Below are positions 17,487 to 25,460 of a stretch of 64,000 nucleotides of DNA, piece by piece. The notes under the pieces were generated by a model. It had not been told where the DNA came from, did no database searches, and saw only the letters and a program-made list of their open reading frames with translations. Made by a program: the position numbers and the translations under genes. Origin of the DNA: Brasilonema sp. UFV-L1 (GTDB lineage Bacteria; Cyanobacteriota; Cyanobacteriia; Cyanobacteriales; Nostocaceae); the NCBI RefSeq assembly GCF_012912105.1, contig NZ_QMEA01000006.1:1-64000 (forward strand), read 5' to 3'. How positions within the stretch are numbered: the first letter of the stretch is position 1; each line of letters starts with the position of its first letter.

Positions 17487-18419
17487 ATGAGCAAAGTTAA
17501 AGCATTAGTCGGTAGTATTCCTGGGCTTCGTAAGTTGTCTAATTTCTTCAAACAGGGTTACGACGTTAATAAGTTATATGCCTCTCCATTTCTACGCATT
17601 TTCCCGCCTGGTCATTTCTATTCACCCATTCCCAGTCTTAGCGATGTGCTAAGCAAAGAAAATTTGATTTTTAGACATAAAAAAGAATTCCCTAGCGTAG
17701 ATTTAAGAGAGGAAGAGCAACTTCAAATGCTTGATTTGCTTGCCTTCTACTATGAAGAATTACCTTTTCCAGAGCAACCAAGTACATCTAACCGATATTA
17801 CTACCAAAATCAATTTTTCTGCTACTCAGACGCAATCATTTTATATGCTATGCTGCGTCATTTTAAGCCTAAAAAAGTGATTGAGGTTGGCTCTGGGTTC
17901 TCCTCAGCAGTTATGCTGGACACAAATGAAGCCTTTCTGGGTAGTGCTACAAATTTCACATTTATTGAACCTTACCCTGAGCGACTTTACAGTTTATTAA
18001 ACGAAAAGGATAAGCGTCAGCATCAAGTGATTGAGAAAGCAATTCAGGAAGTTGAACTTGAACTGTTTCAAACGCTAGATGCAGGTGATATCTTATTTGT
18101 GGATTCGTCACACGTGGTTAAAATTGGCAGCGACGTTGCACATATCATCTTCGAGATACTTCCTCGGCTCAAGCCTGGAGTGATTGTACATTTTCACGAT
18201 GTTTTTTGTTCATTCGAGTATCCAAAAGAGTGGGTTAAAGAGGGAAGAGCGTGGAATGAAGATTATTTTTTGAGAGCTTTTCTTCAATACAATTCTGTCT
18301 TTCAGATTTTATACTTTAACTCATTCATGGGTCAGTTTTATCAAGATGAACTTGAGCGCAAGATGCCTTTATGTTTACGCAATACTGGCGGTAGTCTGTG
18401 GATGAAGAAAGCTGTATAA
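17487..18419 (+). CDS. Class I SAM-dependent methyltransferase-like protein
   Basis: A 310-residue protein with a Rossmann methyltransferase core. The SAM-binding segment VIEVGSGFSSAVML is near residues 131-144, an acidic second-strand end (FIEPYPE) follows, then ILFVDSSH near 207-214 and VIVHFHDVF near 231-239. The last two match the Methyltransf_24-type family, whose members methylate or act on sugars and phenols in natural-product and glycan loci. The first 110 residues are extra and without known motif. A GT4 relic begins seven bases after its stop. Confidence 0.72.
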   Translation: MSKVKALVGSIPGLRKLSNFFKQGYDVNKLYASPFLRIFPPGHFYSPIPSLSDVLSKENLIFRHKKEFPSVDLREEEQLQMLDLLAFYYEELPFPEQPSTSNRYYYQNQFFCYSDAIILYAMLRHFKPKKVIEVGSGFSSAVMLDTNEAFLGSATNFTFIEPYPERLYSLLNEKDKRQHQVIEKAIQEVELELFQTLDAGDILFVDSSHVVKIGSDVAHIIFEILPRLKPGVIVHFHDVFCSFEYPKEWVKEGRAWNEDYFLRAFLQYNSVFQILYFNSFMGQFYQDELERKMPLCLRNTGGSLWMKKAV

Positions 18420-18885
18420 CACCTATGCGATCGCATTCGGCAAAATTGTCGGGCGATCGCTCTTGAGGAATACACCCTGGAATTACAGGCGAAGCGATAT
18501 ATCCAGTTGTAACGTCAGGTTTTAGAAAAACAAGAGTAAACGCAGGCTTGCTCATGAATTGTATTTTAGCAGGTAGTTCAGCTTGGTGAACAAATGCCTT
18601 GAACTTCATGCGGAATCTTGCATAAGAGATTTTAGTTTTATGTTATAGCGCGATCTGCCGAAGGCAGCAGCGAAGCTATCGCCTAGTTAAAAACGTGTTG
18701 AACCTACAGTCGGCTGATCGCAGATACACTCTGACTTTACAAAAACTTTACAAAAATGATGTAACAATCTTTCCCGATTCATCCTGATTATTGTTGAAGT
18801 TACAGAAAAGTCCAGTAGGAACACGGGAATTCATCGGTTAATGATCGCTTACAAACAATATTCCTGAATTTGAAACAAGCCAACC
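18420..18885. other. 466-base intergenic region with GT4 relic and small repeat
   Basis: This region contains the GT4 3' relic (18426-18557) and a small GC-rich dispersed repeat (about 18650-18685, GCGCGATCTGCCGAAGGCAG and onwards). The rest is AT-rich and presumably carries the promoter for the 18886 gene. Confidence 0.6.
18426..18557 (+). pseudogene. Second 3'-terminal relic of a GT4 gene
   Basis: Bases from GCGATCGCATTCGG to CAGTTGTAA are nearly identical to the end of the GT4 gene at 16163-17380. They then continue, in step with the first relic, through TTTTAGAAAAACAAGAG to CGCAGGCTTGCTCATGA. The frame is broken by an early TAA at 18510. Because both relics extend past the stop of the intact gene in the same way, they descend from a different, lost GT4 paralogue. 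Confidence 0.8.
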
Positions 18886-19731
18886 ATGATTAGTGTTATC
18901 ACCCCAGTTTACAACGGCAAAGAATTTATTGAGTCATGCATCAAAGTTGTGATAGACCAAAACTGTCCAAATGTCGAACACATCATTGTAGATGGTGGTT
19001 CAACAGACGGAACAGTAGAGATTATCAAAGAGTATGCTCAGAAGTATCCTCATATCCGATGGATTTCTGAAAAGGACAAAGGACAATCTGATGCAATGAA
19101 CAAAGGAATAGCAATAGCTACGGGTGAAATACTAGCAATTTTAAATGTTGATGACTACTATGAGCCAAACGTGCTGAATCGAGTCTTAGAGATATTCAAA
19201 AGTTTACCAGAGCCTAGTTTGCTTGTTGGCAACTGTAATGTTTGGGATGATGAAGGTAAACTCATACATTTAAACAAGCCTACAAAATTAGAGTTCAACG
19301 CTTTACTGCTTGCTCCATACATCAATTCTTTCCCAATGAATCCGTCTGCATATTTTTACCATACTTCGTTGCATCAGAAAGTAGGACTATATAAAGTAGA
19401 CGAACACTATACTATGGACTACGACTTTCTTCTTAGAGCAGTACAAGCAGCAACAGCTAAGTATGTAGATGAGACTTGGGGAAACTATCGACTGATAGAA
19501 GGTACGAAAACTAGGAATGATGAGAAAAGTGGTCAGAGTTTTCAACGCCTAGAGCACCTTCTAACGAACTATCGCAGAAAACTTCCTCTATTTCAGCGCT
19601 GGAAAATAGCATTTACAAGAGAGTTTTGTAGAAATTTGAAGCAATTCAGATACTACCTAAATAGAGTTAAGCACTATTTCAACGAGCCAGAGGCGATATT
19701 AATAAAACTTCAGCAGAATAGAGTGAATTAA
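18886..19731 (+). CDS. Glycosyltransferase family 2
   Basis: A 281-residue GT2 of the WcaA/PGL type. The start MISVITPVYNGKEFIE is followed by VDGGSTDGT (35-43), KGQSDAMNKGI (65-75) and the metal-binding NVDD (87-90) in AILNVDDYYEP. These are the usual motifs of enzymes that transfer rhamnose, glucose or galactose in O-antigen loci. The ATG at 18886 has no strong Shine-Dalgarno, but the family start fits exactly. Confidence 0.9.
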   Translation: MISVITPVYNGKEFIESCIKVVIDQNCPNVEHIIVDGGSTDGTVEIIKEYAQKYPHIRWISEKDKGQSDAMNKGIAIATGEILAILNVDDYYEPNVLNRVLEIFKSLPEPSLLVGNCNVWDDEGKLIHLNKPTKLEFNALLLAPYINSFPMNPSAYFYHTSLHQKVGLYKVDEHYTMDYDFLLRAVQAATAKYVDETWGNYRLIEGTKTRNDEKSGQSFQRLEHLLTNYRRKLPLFQRWKIAFTREFCRNLKQFRYYLNRVKHYFNEPEAILIKLQQNRVN

Positions 19732-19816
19732 AATCTCCAGTTGATCATCGTGATATTAAGAAGTATTAGGCTTTGACGCTTGGGTATTTCAGATTGACAG
19801 TCAAGTCAACAAAATT

Positions 19817-21235
19817 ATGAATGTGACAAAAAATAAATTCACAAATCCGGTTGACCAACCTATCAAGATTCAGATTGTTAGTAGAGACATTCCTGTTGAA
19901 AATACTGTAGGAAACGCCACTTATATTTTGGATTTCATCCGCTACTTACGGCAAGCAGGTTGCGAAATTGAGTACACACTGCTCAATTCATCACCTAACG
20001 GTAAAATTCCTTGGCATATCATTTCACCTAACTTAGCAGCACTTACCAATGTATCAGCAAGGGATAACGTAAGAATTGGTCGGATTCTGCTCAGATTCAA
20101 TTCGTTATTAGAGTGGCTAATTGCGCCTTTGTACCTAGCTTATAATCGATTGTTACCAAAAGCTTTGAAAAAGTTTTACCAAACTTCCAGAGATAAACGA
20201 CGGAAAGCAAGTGGTTATGTTGTCCCTCCACCTTGGGATGCTTTAGCAACGCCAGAGGAAGTCGCTTTTGCAAGTTCAAGATTTGTAGAATTTAAACCAC
20301 ATATTGTTATTGCTAATTATGCTTTTTTAGGGAACATTTTAGATTCTCCTGCTATAGATGAAACAGTATTAAAAGTCATACTGACCCACGATGTTCGTCA
20401 TTATAGAACTGCTCATTTTAAAAAATTAGGGGTGACTGCTTTTGAATCAGATTGGAGCCGAGAAACAGAAACTATAGAATTGTCCAAAGCGCAAGTACTA
20501 TTAGCTATTCAAGAAGAAGATGCCAAAGTCTTCCAAGAAATGGTACCTCAGTGTGAAGTGATTCGTATGCCGATATCGGCAGTGTGTCATACACATAATG
20601 TAAAACAAGTTCATGGTCGTTGTTTATTTATAGGTAGTAATGTAGACCACAATCTTCATGGCTTACAGTGGTTTCTCAAAAATGTATGGCCCATTGTTTT
20701 ACAATCCAATCCCCAGTGTAGCCTTCATATTTGTGGTACTGTGTGTGATGGTATTGAAAAGAGTTTTCCAAATGTTCGCTTTTTAGGTAGAGTAGAGGAT
20801 TTAAAAACTGAGTACAGTCGTGCTGAAGTTTGTCTAGTTCCTTTACCTGTTGGAAGTGGTTTAAAAATTAAGCTTATAGAAGCTTTATCACATGCTCGTG
20901 CTTGTGTCTCAACAAGTGTTGGGGTTCAAGGACTGCGAGAGATTGTAGATCATGCTGTTCTCGTCGGGGACACTGCTGAAGATTTTGCAGCCGCAGTTCA
21001 GACACTCCTGACTCATCCAGAGAAACGCCAATGGATGGAAGAACAAGCCCGCAAGTATGTCACAGAAAAATTTTCACCTCAGGCTGTATACCAACCATTC
21101 TTAGACCGAATTGAGCAACACATACAGCAAATCGCAAACAAAACGACTAAACAATTGCTAGATAACAAACTAAGCAGTGACAGAATTTTAACCTCCAACT
21201 TAACGCCAAACAAGGAGAAATCACATGAAGTTTGA
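19817..21235 (+). CDS. Glycosyltransferase family 4-like
   Basis: A 472-residue GT-B protein. The C-terminal Rossmann domain is clear: RCLFIGSNVDHNLHGLQWF near residues 270-288, NVRFLGRVEDL near 318-328 and GSGLKIKLIEALSHARACV near 350-368, the last being the donor-binding region. The N-terminal half is divergent, with a hydrophobic stretch near 100-118 and a basic patch near 130-140. Its 3' end overlaps the start of glf by 11 bases, so the two are co-translated in one operon. It may act on the same galactofuranose-containing chain. Confidence 0.82.
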   Translation: MNVTKNKFTNPVDQPIKIQIVSRDIPVENTVGNATYILDFIRYLRQAGCEIEYTLLNSSPNGKIPWHIISPNLAALTNVSARDNVRIGRILLRFNSLLEWLIAPLYLAYNRLLPKALKKFYQTSRDKRRKASGYVVPPPWDALATPEEVAFASSRFVEFKPHIVIANYAFLGNILDSPAIDETVLKVILTHDVRHYRTAHFKKLGVTAFESDWSRETETIELSKAQVLLAIQEEDAKVFQEMVPQCEVIRMPISAVCHTHNVKQVHGRCLFIGSNVDHNLHGLQWFLKNVWPIVLQSNPQCSLHICGTVCDGIEKSFPNVRFLGRVEDLKTEYSRAEVCLVPLPVGSGLKIKLIEALSHARACVSTSVGVQGLREIVDHAVLVGDTAEDFAAAVQTLLTHPEKRQWMEEQARKYVTEKFSPQAVYQPFLDRIEQHIQQIANKTTKQLLDNKLSSDRILTSNLTPNKEKSHEV

Positions 21236-22352
21236 CTGGCTAATTATAGGCGCTGGATATTCTGCTTGTGTCATAGCTGAGCGAGTTGCTAATGAGCTTG
21301 GGCAAAGAGTGTTAATTGTAGAACAACGAGATCATATTGGTGGGAATGCCTACGATTATTACAATGAGCATGGCATCCTGGTTCATAAATACGGTCCCCA
21401 TATTTTCCACACCAAATCTAAAAAAGTTTGGGATTATCTCTCGCAATTTACTGAGTGGAGACATTACTATCATCATGTTTTGGGAGTTGTGGAAGGCAAG
21501 AAAGTTCCTGTCCCTTTTAATCTCAATTCGCTCTATGCCCTTTTTCCTCCAAAATATGCAGAGAAGCTGGAGAATTTACTTCTAGAAAACTTTGGTTTTG
21601 GCGTCAAAGTACCGATTCTAAAACTGCGTGAAAATGCTAGTGGTGACCTCACTTTCCTAGCTGATTACATTTATGAAAATATCTTTCTCCGCTACACAAT
21701 GAAGCAGTGGGGAGTGAAACCAGAGGAACTAGATCGGGGAGTCACAGGACGTGTTCCAGTCTATATCAGCCGGGATAATCGTTATTTTCAAGACCCCTAC
21801 CAGGCTATGCCTAAACTGGGTTACACCGAAATGTTCCGCCGTATGTTGGCTCACCCTAATATTAAAGTACTTCTGAACACAGATTACCGCGAGATTATCA
21901 ACGAAGTTAAGTTTAACCGAATACTCTGCACTGGACCGATTGATACTTTCTTCGATTATATGTATGGCGAATTACCATACCGTAGCCTGCGCTTTCAATT
22001 CGAGACTCTAGATCAAGAGTGCTATCAAGAAGTAGGTACAGTCAACTACCCCAACGACTACGACATCACACGCATTACTGAGCAAAAGTATTTGTCAGGA
22101 CAAACCTCACCCAAAACCACTTTGGTGATGGAATATCCTCAAGCTTATGTACCAGGAAAAAATGATCCCTATTACCCCATTCTCAACGAAGAGAATCGCG
22201 AACGTCTGGAACTTTACCTTAAAGAAGTAGAGAAACTCAATGGTTCAGTACTGTTTGCAGGACGACTTGCAGATTACAAGTACTACGACATGGATCAAGC
22301 AGTAGTGAGAGCGTTAGGTGTGTTTGAGAAAGAAATAGCAAATTCAATGTAG
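21225..22352 (+). CDS. glf: UDP-galactopyranose mutase
   Basis: Glf is a flavoenzyme that interconverts UDP-galactopyranose and UDP-galactofuranose, the only route to Galf donors. The 375-residue product has the FAD-binding start DWLIIGAGYSACVIAE with GxGxxA/G at residues 9-14, VLIVEQRDHIGGNAYDY (32-48), YGPHIFHT (59-66) and the C-terminal GRLADYKYYDMDQAV, all typical of bacterial Glf. AAGGAG precedes the ATG. It overlaps the upstream GT4-like gene and is followed by a GlfT2-like transferase, so the locus probably makes a Galf-containing glycan. Confidence 0.95.
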   Translation: MKFDWLIIGAGYSACVIAERVANELGQRVLIVEQRDHIGGNAYDYYNEHGILVHKYGPHIFHTKSKKVWDYLSQFTEWRHYYHHVLGVVEGKKVPVPFNLNSLYALFPPKYAEKLENLLLENFGFGVKVPILKLRENASGDLTFLADYIYENIFLRYTMKQWGVKPEELDRGVTGRVPVYISRDNRYFQDPYQAMPKLGYTEMFRRMLAHPNIKVLLNTDYREIINEVKFNRILCTGPIDTFFDYMYGELPYRSLRFQFETLDQECYQEVGTVNYPNDYDITRITEQKYLSGQTSPKTTLVMEYPQAYVPGKNDPYYPILNEENRERLELYLKEVEKLNGSVLFAGRLADYKYYDMDQAVVRALGVFEKEIANSM

Positions 22353-22458
22353 GAATAACAAATAATATCTCAAATCCAAATGACAAATCCAAATGACTGA
22401 TTTAGAACGCTATTAATCTAGGTGGTGCGTCTACCAATAAATAACAATTACATAAAAA

Positions 22459-24321
22459 ATGAGTACAAACCAAATGAACGTAATCAGCAGAATTCGATTT
22501 CCCTGTACATCTGAAACTTCCAGCTTGTACATGAGATGCAATGAGGGTGCAACTATAAATTTCTGTACAGAACAAAAGGTCGAGTTAACTAGAAATGGTG
22601 TTCTATCTCTAAACACCTATTTTAATTCGTTTTATGAAAATTTCTATGCCAAATATACTAAACTTTCCTCTTTATATTATCTGTTAACACTTGAGGGTGA
22701 TTTTCAAGTTTCTTTATACAGAGAACAGTATGAGCGAGAAAAAAGAGAACTAATTTACACACATAAATTTGATAAATGTGATCCATCAGAACCGATAAAA
22801 GTTTCACTACCAGATTCTTGGCAAAGTCAGGATGCTGGCAGAGCCTATCTTGAAATAACTTGTCTTAGTGAGCGTGGCTGCTTCACAGAGGGAGTCGTTG
22901 CAACTGAACAACCCAAGATTAGGGAAGTATCATTAGCCATTATTACTTGTACTTTCAAGAAAGAAGTTTACATAAAAAATACTGTCAAAACTATTTTACA
23001 AGATGATTTTCTGCAAGATAGGAAGTTTAAAGTTTTTGTTGTTGATAATGGCAGAACCCTAAAACCAGATGAATTTGGCGATTCTAGGGTTCAATTAATT
23101 TCTAACAGAAATGTAGGTGGCGCAGGAGGTTTCACTCGAGGCTTAATCCAAGCTTTACAAGAAGGCGTTTATACACATTTCTTGTTCATGGATGATGACA
23201 TCGAGTTAGAGAGTGAATCTCTCTATAGACTTTTCCCCTTGTACGAATACGCAAATCAGGACTTTGCTATATCTGGCAGTATGCTGGATTTATATAAAAA
23301 GCATATATTGTATGAAGCAGGAGCACTATTATGTGCTAAATCCTTACACCGTGATGGAGATTACGGAAATGATCCGTTCGCTATTGTCTCTTTGAATAAT
23401 AAACTTAACCTAAATAATTCCTATGTTACCAATAATTTGCTTTTAGAGGATAATCCCGACTATGGAGCATTTTGGTTCTTCTCTTTTTCCAAGACAGTTG
23501 TTGAAGAAATCGGTTTACCGATGCCTTTCTTCATAAAGGGAGATGATATAGAGTTTGGTTTGAGGATTACAGAACGTCTTAGTAAGCGAATAGTCGCCTT
23601 CCCAAGTATCGCGGTTTGGCACGAGCCTTTCTACGCAAAGAATCCTATCTGGGTGAGTTATTATAAGTTTCGTAATCTTCTAATTACACATTCTATTCGT
23701 GGGTCTTTAAAATATTTGGATGCAGTGAAGTTTCTGACAAAAGGATTGATCCAGGGAATTTTTTTATTTGACTATAATTCTGCAGAAATGATTATTAAGG
23801 GTTTAGAGGATTACATGCAAGGACCAGCGCTTGTTAAAAGTACTGATGCAGAAACTCTACACGCTAAGATTTTGGAACACAGCAAAATCCACAAAAACCA
23901 AACTGTAACATCTTATTCTTCAACTCATAATCTACCTCAGAAAAACTTAAGTATTGAAAATAAAAATCAACCTATTCTCAAGATAATTCTCGGTCTAATG
24001 ACTCTTAATGGTCATTTAGTCCCAAATTTTTTGTTAAGCAAGGATGATGTCTTTTATTGGATTGGTTCTGACTCTGCTGACAGGTGGTTTAAGGTATTTG
24101 CGAAAAAGAGAGTGGTCATTTCCAGAGAAGGAAATAACTCTGTTGAGCAGAATGAAATGAGTCGTTCAATTGGTCTGGGAATTTTAATTAGGTGGTTCAA
24201 AATCGTGATTAAGAGTCGTACCAAATGGTCCTCTGTAAGTTCAGAGTGGAGAAATGCTTTTAACCATTTCTCCTCCACTGAATTTTGGAAAGATTATCTC
24301 AAGCTCAATGAGCAAATTTGA
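22459..24321 (+). CDS. GlfT2-like galactofuranosyltransferase
   Basis: A 620-residue protein with the domain order of mycobacterial GlfT2: an N-terminal beta-rich domain (about 1-150), a GT2 core beginning LAIITCTFKKE (159-169), VVDNGRTL (194-201), the hallmark N-x-GGAGGFTRG (218-228), the metal-binding DDD (245-247) in FLFMDDDIEL, GDDIEFG (361-367) and the catalytic-region WHEPFY (387-392), then a helical C-terminal domain. It follows glf directly. GlfT2 adds Galf residues from UDP-Galf; the same reaction is expected here, though the linkage and number of residues cannot be read. Confidence 0.85.
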   Translation: MSTNQMNVISRIRFPCTSETSSLYMRCNEGATINFCTEQKVELTRNGVLSLNTYFNSFYENFYAKYTKLSSLYYLLTLEGDFQVSLYREQYEREKRELIYTHKFDKCDPSEPIKVSLPDSWQSQDAGRAYLEITCLSERGCFTEGVVATEQPKIREVSLAIITCTFKKEVYIKNTVKTILQDDFLQDRKFKVFVVDNGRTLKPDEFGDSRVQLISNRNVGGAGGFTRGLIQALQEGVYTHFLFMDDDIELESESLYRLFPLYEYANQDFAISGSMLDLYKKHILYEAGALLCAKSLHRDGDYGNDPFAIVSLNNKLNLNNSYVTNNLLLEDNPDYGAFWFFSFSKTVVEEIGLPMPFFIKGDDIEFGLRITERLSKRIVAFPSIAVWHEPFYAKNPIWVSYYKFRNLLITHSIRGSLKYLDAVKFLTKGLIQGIFLFDYNSAEMIIKGLEDYMQGPALVKSTDAETLHAKILEHSKIHKNQTVTSYSSTHNLPQKNLSIENKNQPILKIILGLMTLNGHLVPNFLLSKDDVFYWIGSDSADRWFKVFAKKRVVISREGNNSVEQNEMSRSIGLGILIRWFKIVIKSRTKWSSVSSEWRNAFNHFSSTEFWKDYLKLNEQI

Positions 24322-24381
24322 CAACTTGCAGATTGAGCTTTCCCTTCACTGTCCTCACTTTGCCTTAAGGAGTAATAAGTC

Positions 24382-24429
24382 ATGAAAGATGCTGAAGCCA
24401 AACAGATTTACATTCACGACAACAAGTAG
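24382..24429 (+). pseudogene. 5' stub of a lost gene (15 codons)
   Basis: ATGAAAGATGCTGAAGCC is preceded by a good AAGGAG (24367-24372) and opens a frame that stops after 15 codons. The strong start signals with almost no body suggest that the first codons of a deleted gene remain. A short leader peptide is an alternative. The residues (MKDAEAKQIYIHDNK) do not identify the family. Confidence 0.35.
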
Positions 24430-24543
24430 CAACTAAGCAAGTAATGCTTACGTAGTGTCGTTCAATAAATATTTTATCCAAAAATAAAAATTTGTAAGCA
24501 TTGTTCATTACTGTCGTTCCTCTCAAATCTTTAGGTGAGTTAA

Positions 24544-25359
24544 TTGTTAGCTATGATTAGACAAATTCTCCGATTCATCAGAAAATATGCCTTCAATACA
24601 TATGTAGCATTTCTAAAAAAAGGAGGAAGTTATGGTAAGTTACCAGTAAGGCTTTTGAACTATGAAAAACTTTACGATAAAAGAACAGGTGGTTGGTATG
24701 AGATTAATGTAAAAGGTATAACTTATGGAAGTGTAGAGTTGGAAGTAGGGAGATTTTATTATGCATTTATTCAAATGACTCAGCCGAAGTTGGTACTAGA
24801 AACAGGCGTTTTCAATGGTTATTCTACAAGTTGTGTCGCCGCAGCTTTAAAGGATTTAAATAACGGTGGTCATATCTTTGGTATAGACCCATCTCATATG
24901 CCTCATATATGGAAAAACACAGATTTAAAATCATTCATAACATGGATTCCAACACTCTCTCAGGATGCTATTCCATTCATTGAAGGTAAGAAATTTGACT
25001 TATTGATTCTGGACTCTGACCATAGCTACAAAACAGTAATGTGGGAGTTAATTAATTTTGAAAAGTATCTGGAAGTCGGTGGTCATATACTTATGCACGA
25101 CAGCTTATACTTTGATGGAGTTGGAGCGGCTGTGAAGCAAATTTATAAGAATCCTAGATTTGAAGTTATTACTTTAAATTCTCCAAGAACGCATGGTAAC
25201 GATAAAGGTAGATGTCCCGGAGTTACTGTTGTTAGAAAAATAGCTGAAGGTTTCCCAGCTTTAGAGTTTGAGCAAGAATTTGAAACTTGGGAAGTAGGTG
25301 ATGCCGAGTCCACTCCTTACTTAAGGGATATCCAGCACGCCACTATTTCAACCAATTAA
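24544..25359 (+). CDS. Methyltransferase-like / cephalosporin-hydroxylase-family protein
   Basis: A class I methyltransferase-fold protein of up to 271 residues. The motifs are VLETGVFNGYSTSCVAAAL near 86-104 (SAM-binding loop), HIFGIDPS (114-121), FDLLILDSDHSY (150-161) and GGHILMHDS (180-188). These fit the Methyltransf_24 / CmcI-like group, whose members in glycan loci are mostly predicted sugar methyltransferases. The start is unsure: TTG at 24544 is only three bases after AGGTGAG, whereas the in-frame ATG at 24553 is 12 bases after it and seems more likely. A terminator follows. Confidence 0.72.
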   Translation: MLAMIRQILRFIRKYAFNTYVAFLKKGGSYGKLPVRLLNYEKLYDKRTGGWYEINVKGITYGSVELEVGRFYYAFIQMTQPKLVLETGVFNGYSTSCVAAALKDLNNGGHIFGIDPSHMPHIWKNTDLKSFITWIPTLSQDAIPFIEGKKFDLLILDSDHSYKTVMWELINFEKYLEVGGHILMHDSLYFDGVGAAVKQIYKNPRFEVITLNSPRTHGNDKGRCPGVTVVRKIAEGFPALEFEQEFETWEVGDAESTPYLRDIQHATISTN

Positions 25360-25420
25360 AAATATGTAGCGATGTCTTGTGACCTACGGCGAGTCATCAG
25401 CTGGTTCAGTGGTGGCTCTT

Positions 25421-25452
25421 AACACTTCCACTCCTTAAGGGGTGGAAGTGTT
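25421..25452. terminator. Bidirectional Rho-independent terminator
   Basis: A near-perfect 32-bp palindrome, AACACTTCCACTCC/GGGGTGGAAGTGTT around TTAA with one G-T wobble, is followed by TAATTTTCTT. It lies between the convergent 24544-25359 and 25461-27554 genes and can end transcripts from both sides. Confidence 0.8.
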
Positions 25453-25460
25453 AATTTTCT

